Below are positions 48,201 to 59,586 of a stretch of 64,000 nt of DNA, piece by piece; position 1 is the stretch's first letter, and each line of letters begins with the position of its first letter. Location of the stretch: positions 118,397,501 to 118,461,500 of the forward strand of contig CM075349.1 of assembly GCA_037693485.1 (NCBI GenBank). The letters run 5' to 3'. The stretch comes from Kitagawia praeruptora. Lineage: Eukaryota > Streptophyta > Magnoliopsida > Apiales > Apiaceae. The notes under the pieces are model-generated. The model did no database searches, was not told the origin of the DNA, and saw only the letters and a program-made list of their open reading frames with translations. The translations under genes were made by a program, and so were the position numbers.

Positions 48201-48607
48201 GCCTTTCGAACTCCTCTCAAAGCCAGTGAACCTTCCTTGATGTGAGTGATTGATACACCTTTCTTGTTGAAGACAATTTCGTAACCTTTGTCACAGAATT
48301 GACTGATACTCAACAAATTATGCTTTAATCCCTCAACATAGGAAATATCTTCAATGATGACATTGCCAGTTTTCAGTTTGCCATATCCCTTTGTCACACC
48401 TCTGCTGTCATCTCCAAAGGTAACATAAGGGCCAGCTTTCATAACCAACTCTGTAAGCAGGGACTTGTCTCCAGTCATATGCCTCGATGCTCCACTGTCT
48501 AGCACCCATATAACTTTATTTCTCTTTTGCTTAATGCCCTGCAATAACAGATTGATTAGACTTTCTTCGGAACCCAACTTTGATTGGGCCCGGCTTTTCG
48601 ATAAGAT
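45224..48607 (-). pseudogene. Sirevirus pol, one in-frame stop
   Basis: Protease (WVLDSGASRHMTGD), integrase HHCC zinc finger (WHKKLSHLN then CEACEMGKSK), integrase core (RSDNGTEF near 47711-47728, PQQNGVVERKNR), reverse transcriptase (YVDDIIFGSS near 46150-46172) and RNase H (STAEAEYIAAG near 45533-45562) lie in one frame, in copia order. A TGA at 47975-47977 interrupts it between the zinc finger and the catalytic core, in a place consistent with a CGA arginine codon changed by C-to-T. The frame opens near 48607 and overlaps the end of gag by about 50 nt in the -1 frame. A programmed frameshift is therefore likely, though I see no classical slippery heptamer. Confidence 0.85.
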
Positions 48608-50985
48608 TTAGAATCAACAGATTTAACAACAGGAGATGCACTTTTCTTAACATAACTAGAGCTTTCGACTTCCTCCTTTCCTTTCTCAGACTTGACATAT
48701 TTATCAGTCCTAGGAGAAGGTTTGTCACTCCTAACTTTAGGAGGACTGACAGTCTTGGCTCTCCCAAACTTCTTTTTGTTGTTTGAACTAGCAGCAGTAT
48801 TTGAGCATGACTGGCTAGATGCATTCATTAAATTCACAAAAGTTTGCATGACGTTAAAAGTGCATGGCATACAATTAGGTTGACCACACTGTGCATGATT
48901 CTGATGCAGATTATTCATAGTGTGTGTGGTAGGCATGGCATGTGTAGCAGTGCATGCATAAGAAAGATGTTCAGTAGATTTACAGTGATAACATGCTTTC
49001 TTTATTCGTTCAGCCTTAACCTCTTTTATGCCTTTCTTCCCTTGTTGTTTAACAGCCTTAGCTCCTATTCCTAGTCTAGATTCATCACTAGGGAAATTGA
49101 TTTTAACTTGTTTAATAGGAGTTATAGGTTGTGCGTTCTGACGATCTTCCATCTCAATCTCATATCTAGCTATCAATTCAGTCTCTTCTTCTTCTATTCT
49201 AGGAACAAGGTGTTTGTAGATGGGTTTGACAGAAGGTTTAAAAATGCTAGGAATATCATTTTTAAGGTCACTGGAACTAGTGTCTATAGGTCTCTTCCCA
49301 TCTTTCTTAGAAAGATTAGAATAATCAAGTCCTACACCTACTCCAGTTATCTTCTTAAACACATCATTATCTACATACACTTTACTAGCAGCTAGTTTGT
49401 AAGCTTCACATTTAGTTTCTAACTCCGCTAGTTTGTTCCTCAAACATGATTCTATTTCTTCCTTAAGGACGAGCTTGTGTTCCAAAGATTTAATAAAATC
49501 TCTTAGGGAAGTATCTACAGTGCAAGCAGCCTCTAACTCTTCCACTTTTGCCTCAAGCATTCTGCTTTTGGCGACAAGTGTTTTCTGTTCCTTTTGAGAA
49601 GTGTCTAGGCTTTTGCACAACATGTAGATCTCTTCGCTAAGAGCCCCGTTCTGTTCCTTATAATCATCAATAGACATTTCTACTTTAAGGGTTAGAACTG
49701 GTACCTCTGGTTCCTCTGATGTCTCAGCCATGAGCGCAAAGTTTGCTACATGAGTAACATCTTCCTCATCTGAATCATCCCAAGCTCTTCCTTCTGTTAC
49801 TACTAAAGCTCTTTTACCATGTTTTTCTTTCACCAGCGATTCATATTTGCTTTTGAGGGCTTCAAATGTCTCTTTTGGATAAGTCTGTTTAGGCTTTTTG
49901 CAGTCCGAGGCAAAATGTCCAGGTTCACCACAATTATAGCAATTGAACTTCATTTTGAAATCCAACGGAGATTTGTAGCTGGTACTCTTGCCTTTGCTTT
50001 TGTAGCCTGATGAACTACCACCACCCTTAGCAGCCCGATAGTAAGATGAAGAATTTCTCTGTGGTCGGTTGCTCTTTCTAAATCTCATGTTGCTGAACTT
50101 CCTTGCCATGTATGCCACGACACTATCGTCCATGTTGTCCAGCTCTTCTTGGGTGAAGTAGTCATCATCACTGTTAGATGCACACTCGTCATCATTATCA
50201 ACTTGATGCGGTGCAGGTGATGATTTAGGCTTTGCTGCAACCATTGCCTTCTTAGACTCTTCCTCATCAGCAACTAATCCTGATGCAGTTTCTTTTCCCT
50301 TTGAATCATTGTCCCATGCTTGATCTTGAAGAGTTTCCAGCTCATAGGTCTTCAGAATTCCATAATATTCTTCCAGAGAAGTTGTATGCAAATCTCTGGT
50401 TTCTCTGATTGCGTAGACTCTATGTTCAATGCTCTTTGGCTGGTTCCTCAAATATCTTGTATTGGTTTCAACCATGGGGAGAGTAACACCTCTCAGATTC
50501 AAATCCAATACCAACTGACTGAATCGTAGGTAGACATCTGTTATGCTTTCTCCTTTTCGTATTCTAAAGGTGTCATACTCCATCTTGAGTATAAGTGTCT
50601 TGTTGCTTCTGACCTCTGCAGATCCTTCCATGACAACTTCTATTTTGTCCCAAATCTTCTTTGCTGTATTCAAACCCTTGACTATGTTGAACATTTCATG
50701 ATCGAGAGATTCCATCAAGGTTTGTCTTACAGAAGTATCATAAGCTATTTGCTCCTTGTCAGCATCCGTAAAGTCCGCTGCCTTTTTAGGCTCAGACCGA
50801 GCAGGTATAACCTCCTCTCCTTCCGTACGCTCAGGAATAGCTTTCATTGGAACGAACTTACCCTTTTCAAGGACTTCCAGATACTCAGGGTTAATAGTCT
50901 CTAAGTAGAGTCTCATTCTGAAAACCCATTCTTCATAGTGATCTCGGTTGAACATTGGGATCTTGAAAGAATTTTTAGGAGCCAT
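48556..50985 (-). CDS. Sirevirus Gag, intact
   Basis: 809 codons from MAPKNSFKIPMF. I prefer this Met because it starts the family-like N-terminus; an in-frame Met lies at 51000. The UBN2-type copia capsid region occupies the first third. Two zinc knuckles follow: CYNCGEPGHFASDC and, much later, CYHCKSTEHLSYAC. Between them are predicted coiled-coil helices (KSRMLEAKVEELEAACTV region). Towards the C-terminus is a cysteine motif CGQPNCMPCTFNVM that recurs in the other Sirevirus of the window. It ends NQSWVPKKV. Gag should package element RNA in virus-like particles. Confidence 0.88.
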   Translation of the reverse strand: MAPKNSFKIPMFNRDHYEEWVFRMRLYLETINPEYLEVLEKGKFVPMKAIPERTEGEEVIPARSEPKKAADFTDADKEQIAYDTSVRQTLMESLDHEMFNIVKGLNTAKKIWDKIEVVMEGSAEVRSNKTLILKMEYDTFRIRKGESITDVYLRFSQLVLDLNLRGVTLPMVETNTRYLRNQPKSIEHRVYAIRETRDLHTTSLEEYYGILKTYELETLQDQAWDNDSKGKETASGLVADEEESKKAMVAAKPKSSPAPHQVDNDDECASNSDDDYFTQEELDNMDDSVVAYMARKFSNMRFRKSNRPQRNSSSYYRAAKGGGSSSGYKSKGKSTSYKSPLDFKMKFNCYNCGEPGHFASDCKKPKQTYPKETFEALKSKYESLVKEKHGKRALVVTEGRAWDDSDEEDVTHVANFALMAETSEEPEVPVLTLKVEMSIDDYKEQNGALSEEIYMLCKSLDTSQKEQKTLVAKSRMLEAKVEELEAACTVDTSLRDFIKSLEHKLVLKEEIESCLRNKLAELETKCEAYKLAASKVYVDNDVFKKITGVGVGLDYSNLSKKDGKRPIDTSSSDLKNDIPSIFKPSVKPIYKHLVPRIEEEETELIARYEIEMEDRQNAQPITPIKQVKINFPSDESRLGIGAKAVKQQGKKGIKEVKAERIKKACYHCKSTEHLSYACTATHAMPTTHTMNNLHQNHAQCGQPNCMPCTFNVMQTFVNLMNASSQSCSNTAASSNNKKKFGRAKTVSPPKVRSDKPSPRTDKYVKSEKGKEEVESSSYVKKSASPVVKSVDSKSYRKAGPNQSWVPKKV

Positions 50986-51000
50986 TTCAAATCTTGTCAC

Positions 51001-51707
51001 TAAAAATTTCTAAGTACCCAAGACTAGGCTATGTAGAATATCTATGTAGAACTTCTGCCAAGTCGAAATTTCTCTAAGTAGAAATTTTGCTCAAGTCGAA
51101 ATTTCTCTTAAAGTAGAAATTGTCCAAGTCGAAATTCACCAAGTAGAAATTGTCCAAGTCGAAATTCTATGTAGAAAATCTCAAGTCGAAATTCTATGTA
51201 GAACTTTTTGTCCTTAGAATAATTTTCTGCAGATAACTTTGATTTTGAATAAACAATATCACCTTTTTGACTTTTGATTACTTTACACACCGAAAGTGAC
51301 TAACCCACTTGCTAAGCACTGAGTACACTTTCTTTTGCTTTCGGCCAAGGAATAATAATCAAATCAAAAGTACAAAAACACCTTTTTGACTATCTTATTT
51401 GTTTGAAAAAGGAGATCAAAAAGTTGTTGGGTTATCTTCTTTGACAAGAACAGATGATGAACACTCAAGAACACCAAATATCAATGAACCCAGATTAATT
51501 CACAAAAATTAATTAAAATACACCCAAGCCAAATAATCACACCTGGAGTATTTAAATAATTTTTCCCGGATGAGTTTTCACTGGAAATGAATTAAAGCTC
51601 ACTTTTCGAAAAAATGAAAAGTAGATCTAGAAAATGAAAACTCACGATTCTTCTACCAAACACAAGGATCTATGTTTTGTATGTTAAACATCCGCTCTGA
51701 TACCAAT
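51001..51707 (-). other. Sirevirus leader with primer binding site
   Basis: The minus-strand primer site TGGTATCAGAGC (51694-51705) lies two bases after the LTR, matching initiator-Met tRNA. Further down, 51050-51210 contains alternating aagtcgaaatt and aagtagaaatt elements, related to the palindromes of the pol-env spacer. Confidence 0.85.
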
Positions 51708-52761
51708 TGTTAGGTCCAAATGTGTTGTAGAGGGGGGGTGAATACAACTTTTCGATTATGAGAAGCAATAAATACGATGCAATAAATGAACACACAGATT
51801 CAAGGAATATATTTCTTTATATATAACTTGAAAAGGTTGCTACAACATTCATTACAAAGTATAACAGAAGTTCAGAGAGATGTGAATGATTCTAAGCTCT
51901 GTGAATATACTCTCTCTCTTTCTCTTGTGTTTTTCTCAATATTGCTCACTAACTAACACATTACACAAGTGCTTCTATTTATACTACATGTAATCTATGA
52001 CCTGTAGTCTTCAAAGACTAAGATGTACGTGGCCCAATGATGTCCACATAAATCTTGCCTTATCTTGAAAGCTTGGAAATCTGCCAATCAGAAGATGCCA
52101 TGTGTCATGTTGAAGCTGCACTCTAAGTAGAACTTCTACTTGAGAATTTCTACTTAGCCATCTCGAAATTCTAAGTAGAACTTCTACTTGAGAATTTCGA
52201 CTTAGCCATCTAGAACATTTAGTACTTAGAAAATATTCTGGTCTTCAACTTGAAACTTCAATGCACATCTTGAGCTTGTGATATCTTCATATCTTCTTTG
52301 TTCTTCTACAAGCTCTTGAACATGGATCTTTATTACTGACATAAACTTGCTATCAATGTCCTGACACTTGATGCACTGGTCTGGTTCATAAGTGACTAGT
52401 CTTGATAGTGTTTCTGCTTCTTGAATAAATTACCATATTCACTTAGTAACTTGGCTTTCCAATATTTGCTTTCCTTCTTGTTCACTTAAAATCAATTGGT
52501 CTTGTTGATACTGATAGTTATGATCTTGAATCTCGAATTCTCAAATCACTGAGGCCTGAACAACTTTGACTTGAACTTCTCTCAATGATTTCTTCTTGGC
52601 TTGATCATAGTTAACATGTTCAATTGTATCAATTACCTTGTCTTCATTTAGTGTTGATTCCTTGTGACTTCTTGTTCTTGATTGTCTTCTGGTTAAGTAT
52701 CTTTTCGTTTAATTGAGTTACATTAGTTATAGTGTTACAAGTTAATACACTCTGCCTTTCA
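51708..52761 (-). repeat. 5' LTR of the young Sirevirus (right copy)
   Basis: Same length and, as far as I can see, same sequence as 38144-39197, offset by 13564 bp throughout. It should contain the promoter, including the TATAAATAG near 51975-51983. Confidence 0.93.
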
Positions 52762-53804
52762 ATTTCTATACGAGGATTAATATACTTTGACTACATTAAA
52801 AGTTACCTTTGACCGGGTGATGATAAAAATGTACATCGGGTATATTATGAGACGTATGAGAAATATGAATGATAGATAAAGGATTTAATCCTCCTATTAT
52901 TAGGAGAGATATTATTGGCCTCTTGATTGAGTGAGACTATGAAAATGGATGGCCATGCTCAAATATTGATTTGTTTTTAATAGTCTACTCATTGATCAAG
53001 GAAACCCGGATTAAACATTGATGAGGATGACTGATAACATGCTTCGAGTTTAATCTATAATATATATGGTTAAAGGGATTATATTACACGGAAACATTAA
53101 TCATGAAAGATTTAATTGGGTCACCAATTATTATTATTACTTGGGTAGCAATGATGTATTACTAGATGCCACTCATTGTTTATAATTTTATTATTGGATA
53201 TTAAAATTATTGCCAACGTAATAATAACCTAAAGGGTTACACAATAAGAACGTTTAAAACGGAGACTTATTTAAATTACGAATTTAAATATATATATATA
53301 TATATTATTATTTCGAATTATATAATTGATTAAGTAGGACTTGATTAATTATAATATAATTCGAATTAATATTAAAACCAAAATCAGATTGGGTTTAAGG
53401 AAGCCCAAAACAGATTTAGGTTTTAAGCCCAAACTCTTTCTCTATAAATACATAAGATGTATTGTTTTTAGGGTTAAGCTTTTTCCAAAATCGTTTTATC
53501 AAAAACCCTAGCAGCTAGAGTGAGAGAGAGAGATTGAGGGCAGATTACGGCTAGTACCAACTCCGGAGATTGTGGAGACAATCGTGCGTTCGTGTGGACT
53601 AATTAGCGAAGCAGATCTCACGAAGAGGGCTCTGTGGTGATCATTCTTGGACCTCCATCTGTCAATCGAATCGGAAAGCTTTTAAAAGGTACAGATTCTG
53701 TTCTCCATAATCAACATGTCTTATACACGGATCCTAGGGTTAGGTTTCAGTTTTTTATTGTTTATTATCATTTTCCGTTGCGTTTGTTGCCCCGAAACCT
53801 ATCA

Positions 53805-55591
53805 ATGGTATCAGAGCTACGTGTATAAGAGGTTGGTTTGGTTACGTGTTTACTGTATTATTACGAGTATGCATGTTTGATGAATCTGCCATGATACAGT
53901 TATGTTATGTGTGTGATATAATGAATCTGTATATTCTGATATGATGATGCTAGCATGTTTAGAATCTGCCATGACTCATATGTATGCTGCTTGGTTTGTA
54001 TGATGATATAAACTGTCGGATGGATGTTATTGGATATGATCCGTATACAGGGATTAGGGTTATGTGTATGCTGATACATGTTTTATGGTAACTGGAATTA
54101 AGGTCGCATGTATACTGATATATGCTTCTGGAATCGAATTCTGGTAAGGATTTGCTTGTATTTTGATACGTAATATTGATAGGTCGATCCGCGTGGTTAG
54201 GGCTTGTGACAAATTTGGGCTTGTGACATATGCTTTTTCATGTGATATATTTTGATATGATGTTCTTAAGTGTTAATTGAGCATGGTGATTGGTTATGGC
54301 CTTGAGACCCATAGGTTAGTGGTTTTAATTATTGTGGTTTGGTTTTATAAATACAACTTGCATGTCGTTTTCTTGGTGCTTTGTAATTGTTCATCTCGAA
54401 TGTAACTCGAGTTCTTATGTAAGTACATTAGTATAGTTATGTTTTATATTCTATGTAATAAGAAGATCATTGGATGCATGCAATGAAGGATCAATGGAGA
54501 TGAAGGTTGATGACACTAAGAAGACATGTATTTATGAAGACCAACTATGTAATAATTTAGTTTTATTAACCACCATAGATTGACCTAGATTTTTCCATTA
54601 GCTTGGAAAGATCATATAGGATTGGGCCATAACCAAACACGATTTTACATTCATGCACTTTACATATGATGATATGTATGCGTAGTGATAGATATGCATG
54701 CTTAATTAGATTAAGTAGAATGTATGTATGTATTAGATACATCACCTATGCCATGCCTGCTTAAATAAGATAAAATCTGTAACGACTCGAGATTTTAAAA
54801 ATTTATTATAATGACTATGAGATTTCTGTGTTTGTGAAACACGGAATTAAATACGAATTTTCAATTATTTCGATATGGGGAGATTTTGTCAAAAACGGGT
54901 CATACCTGTAAGGAAGTTGGATATTAAGTGAGGCCGCTTGTGACTCCTCCAACAACCTGGAAATCAAACCATTGGTGAATATTGATTTGAAGTAGTTAAT
55001 TCAAGGAAAAATTGGGAATCTCTTTATGATGGGATCATGGTCGTTTTTAAACAAACCCCTAACAACATATTAAGTTTAAGATGCCTTCCAAATGAGAAAC
55101 ACTCGTCAAGACCTAGATCGACAAAGGGTAGGTGCGCCAAAGCGGAGTACCCTTGTTTATCGTGGTAAGGCGCGATCGAGTAAGTTAGTGATACTCAATT
55201 GTTAGACCTTTGGGTTCGACTTAACTAAGTGACCACAATAGGATTGTGAACTTAGAGGCATAGAGTTTGGTAAGATTTACTGGATGAATAGGAACAAATG
55301 TTGTTCTACCAAACTATCCAAGAGTTATATATGATATAATTGACAAATGTTGTCTACCTAAATAATCATTTTAAGGAGAAAAGCCAAAGCTGGCCTTAAA
55401 AGGGATGAAATATGGATCTTGGCTCACTAGAAAGGTTTAGAGAAACTTTTCCGAATTGATAGGTAGGGCTATTAATTTGATAAAATAGTGGGAGATATAT
55501 ATTATGAATATATATGAATAATCACTTGAACATAATTTAACAATTCCGTAGACTAATTATTTTATGCATTTTAACATTGTAGATATTCGAA
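53805..55591 (+). other. Leader of the outer copia element
   Basis: It starts with the primer site TGGTATCAGAGC (53806-53817). The rest is about 1.7 kb of non-coding sequence with repeated tgatatgatg-type words and no gene. A long leader is common in this group. Confidence 0.7.
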
Positions 55592-58500
55592 ATGGCAAAC
55601 AACACAAACAACACTTTCTCTGTGCGATCAGTCCTTGAGAAGGACAAGCTTACAGGATCAAACTTCCTTGACTGGTCTAGGAATTTGAGAATTGTTCTTA
55701 TGCAGGAAAAGAAATCTTATGTGATTGATATTCCTCCACCGGCAGCCCCTACTGCTAATGCCACTCAAGATCAACGAAATGCTTATCAGAAGCATATTGA
55801 TGATGCTACTGATGTGGCTTGTCTTATGCTTGCCACTATGGATGCTGAGCTTCAGAAGCAGCATTTTGATATGAATGCTTATACTATGTTTGAACATCTT
55901 TCGATGATGTTTCAATCACAGGCTCGTGTGGAAAAGTTCAACACAAGCAAAGCACTCTTCTCGTGCAAGCAGGGCAACGGACCAGTCGGACCACATGTTC
56001 TAAAGATGATCGGGTATTGTGATTACCTTTCTCGTTTGGGTTTCCCGCTTCAGCGAGAGGCTCAAGTCGATATAATCTTGCAATCTTTGAACAGCGACTA
56101 TACTCAGTTCATTATGACTTTTAATATGACTGAGCAAGATAAGACTCCTATGGAATTGTTGGCCATGCTGAGGACCACTGAAGCAAATATGGTCAAGGCA
56201 CCTGAGAAAGCTCCCATAATGATGGTGGGCAAGAAAGGTGCTAAGGGAAAAGGGAAATGGAAGGGCAAGAAAAAGGTAGCATAAAAAGATCTTGGTCCTT
56301 CTAAGCCCTCTTTCAAAAAGGCTAAAAAGCCGAAGGGAGATGTCGTACAGGCTGACAAAGGTGAATGTCACTACTGCAAGAAGCCTGGTCACTGGAAGAG
56401 AAACTGTCCTGTTTACTTGGAGGATCTGAAGAAGAAGAAGGCTGAGCAAGCTTCTACTTCAGGTATTTATGTTATAGAAGTCAATCTGTCTATTTCTACA
56501 TCTTGGGTATTGGATACTGGATGTGCTTCTCACATTTGTATAAATGTGCAGGAACTGCAGAGAAGTAGGACTTTGGCTAAGGGAGAAGTTGACCTACGCG
56601 TTGGCAATGGAGCAAAGGTTGCTGCTTTAGCGGTAGGGACTTATCATTTATCGTTGCCCACAGGGCTCATTTTAGAACTTGAGAACTGTTTTTACGTGCC
56701 TGCGATTTGCAGAAACATTATTTCCGTTTCTTGTTTGGACAAGATTGGTTTTTCTTTCTTAATTCAGAACAATAGTTGTTCCTTTTCATTGAATAATGTT
56801 ACCTATGGGGTTGCACGTTTGTTTAATGGTTTATATGTTCTTGATCTTGATACTTCTGTCTATAACATAAATAACAAACGTCTTAAAACAAATGACTCAA
56901 ATCATACATACCTCTGGCACTGTCGTTTAGGCCATATAAATGAGAATCGCATTTCCAAGTTACATAAGGATGGATACTTGGACAAGTTTGATTTTGAATC
57001 ATACGAGGAATGTGAACCATGTCTCATTGGCAAAATGACTAAAGCTCCTTTTACCGGACAAGGTGAGAGTGCCACCAAACGATTGGAACTGATACATAGT
57101 GATGTATGTGGTCCAATGCGTACGATGGCAAGAGGTGGCTATTACTATTTCACAACCTTTACTGATGATTTTAGTAGATACGGATATGTGTATCTTTTGA
57201 AGAACAAATCTGAATCGTTTAAAAAATTCAAAGAGTATAAGGCTGAAGTAGAGAAGCAAAAGAGCGAAAGTATTAAAACTCTACGATCTGATCGTGGGGG
57301 AGAATACTTAAGCTTAGAATTTAAGAATTTCTTAAAGGAGTGTGGTATCGTATCACAACTCACTCCTCCTGGAACACCACAATGGAATGGGGTGTCTGAA
57401 AGGAGAAATCGTACCTTGTTGGACATGGTGCGATCGATGATGAGTCATGCGGATCTTCCAATTAGTTTCTGGGGTTATGCCCTAGAGACGGCTACACAAA
57501 CACTAAACCGTGTTCCTTCAAAATCGGTTCAAAAGACACCATATGAGTTATGGACTGAAAAACGTAATAGCGTTTCTTTTATGAAAGTTTGGGGATGTGA
57601 AGCGTTTGTGAAACGTTTGATCTCTGATAAGCTAGGACTGAAATCAGACAAATGTAATTTTGTAGGATACCCATTGGAAACTAAAGGGTATTATTTCTAT
57701 AAACCTTCTGAGAACAAAGTATTTGTTGCTCGAACGGCTGTATTTCTAGAGAGAGAATTGCTTTCTAAGAAAAACAGTGGGAGGACAATAGATCTCGATG
57801 AGGATCGAGAACTACAAGATGTTGTTGAACCAGAGTTGGAACATGAGCAGAATGAGACTCAAGATGTTGAGAACAATACTGCTCAAGAAACACAGGTCGT
57901 TCGTAGATCAAGTAGGGTTCGCCATGAGCCAGAGAGATATTATGGATTTCTCCTGACTCAAAGTGGCGATGTGATGCTTGTAGATAATGATTAGCCTCTC
58001 ACCTACAAGGATGCTATGAATAGTCCAAATTCTGAGAGATGGATGGAAGCCATGAAATCTGAGATGGATTCCATGTATGAAAACAAAGTATGGACTTTGG
58101 TTGCACCACCTGATGGGGTTAAACCCATAGAGTGCAAGTGGGTTTTCAAGAAGAAAACTAACATGGATGGAAATTTATAGACCTACAAAGCAAGACTGGT
58201 GGCGAAAGGTTTCAAGCAAATTCATGGTATTGACTATGATGAAACTTTCTCACCGGTAGCTATGGTCAAGTCCATCAGGATTTTGCTTGCGATAATGGCT
58301 TATTATGACTATGAAATCTGGCAAATGGATGTCAAGACTGCCTTCTAAAATGGAAGCTTAGAAGAGGATGTGTACATGACACAACCTGAGGGTTTTGTCG
58401 ATCCAAAGTTTGCTAGAATGGTTTGTAAGTTGCTACGATCTATTTATGGATTGAAGCAGGCCTCAAGGAGGTGGAACATCCGTTTTGATGAAACAGTCAA

Positions 58501-59572
58501 AGATTTTGGCTTCATACAAAATGAGGATGAGCCGTGTGTTTACAAGAAGGTTAGTGGGAGCCATGTGGCATTCCTAGTATTATATGTGGATGACATATTA
58601 CTAATAGGGAATGACATTCCTTCTCTACAGGCTGTGAAGACTTGGTTGGGAAAAAGTTTCTCGATGAAAGACTTAGGCGATGCTACCTATATCTTAGGGA
58701 TCAGGATCTATAGAGATAGATCTAAAAGATTAATCGGCCTAAGTCAGAGTACATACATTGATAAAGTATTGCATCGTTTTGGAATGCAAGAGGCAAAGAG
58801 GGGCTTTGTCCCGGTGTCTCATGGGATAGTGATCTCAAAAGAAAACTGTCCTAAATCATCAGATGATAAGGACCGTATGAGTAAAGTACCATATGCTTCG
58901 GCAATTGGTTCTATAATGTATGCGATGATATGTACTCGTCCTGATGTCTCGTATGCTTTAAGCATGATGAGCAGGTACTAGTCAAATCATGGTGAGGGTC
59001 ACTGGACAGCTGTCAAGAATATTCTCAAGTACCTTAAACGGACTAAAGATTCGTTCTTGATATACGGAGGAGATGAGAAGCTGGTTGTAAAAGGTTACAC
59101 TGATGCTAGTTTCCAGACAGATAGGGATGATTCTGTGTCCCAGTCTGGATTCGTGTTTTGTCTAAATGGAGGTGCTGTAAGCTGGAAAAGTTCGAAGCAA
59201 TAGACAGTAGCTGATTCTACAATGGAAGCTGAGTATATTGCTGCCAGTGAAGCAGCCAAAGAGGCTGTTTGGATTCGAAAATTTATTTCGGGACTTGGTG
59301 TGGTTCCGTCGATCGCAGATCCAGTTGATCTGTATTGCGATAACAATGGAGCTATTGCGCAGGCAAAGGAACCGAGGTCCCATTCCAAAGCAAAGCATAT
59401 ACTTAGGAGATATCACCTTCTTCGAGAGATAAACGAGAGAGGAGATATACATATATGTAAAGTGCATACTAATGATAATGTTGCGGACCCACTGACCAAA
59501 GCTTTGTCGCAGCAGAAGCACGAAGGTCACACTAGTTCCATGGGTATTAGATACATAGGCAATTGGCTCTAG
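55592..59572 (+). pseudogene. Copia gag-pol with six in-frame stops
   Basis: One frame runs 1326 codons from MANNTNNTFSVRS to the end of RNase H without any frame shift. Six stop codons interrupt it: 56282 (TAA), 57992 (TAG), 58178 (TAG), 58346 (TAA), 58979 (TAG) and 59201 (TAG). Recognisable parts are the Gag UBN2 domain, CCHC knuckle (CHYCKKPGHWKRNC, about 56366-56407), protease (WVLDTGCASH), integrase (HCRLGH; RSDRGGEYLS; PQWNGVSERRNRT), reverse transcriptase (YVDDILLIGND) and RNase H (STMEAEYIAAS). In the copy as seen only Gag (55592-56284) and the protease-integrase part (to 57994) are open. Confidence 0.92.
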
Positions 59573-59586
59573 TGCAAGTGGGAGAT

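Larger units (their letters stand above)
38144..52761 (-). mobile_element. Young Sirevirus (Ty1/copia) with envelope-like ORF
   Basis: Two 1054-bp LTRs (38144-39197 and 51708-52761) show no difference by eye, and the flanking duplication is ATTTC (38139-38143 and 52762-52766). Read on the minus strand, the order is LTR, primer site, gag (50985-48556), pol (about 48607-45224), envelope-like ORF (43536-39541), purine tract, LTR. Sirevirus features are the extended Gag with two CCHC knuckles, a large extra ORF after pol, and conserved C-rich sequence at the LTR end (ttcacccccc on the minus strand). Only one coding lesion was found, a stop in pol. Confidence 0.93.
37668..53804 (+). repeat. 5' LTR of the outer copia element (two parts)
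   Basis: The LTR occupies 37668-38143 and 52767-53804 (1514 bp in total), with 38144-52761 plus one copy of ATTTC inserted. A TATA box (tctataaata) lies at 53441-53450 and gagagagag near 53520. Confidence 0.9.

Noticed and set aside
53634..53828. Open frame at the end of the 5' LTR and its duplicate at 60934
   Set aside because: It lies within the LTR and runs into the primer binding site; it is duplicated only because LTRs are duplicated.
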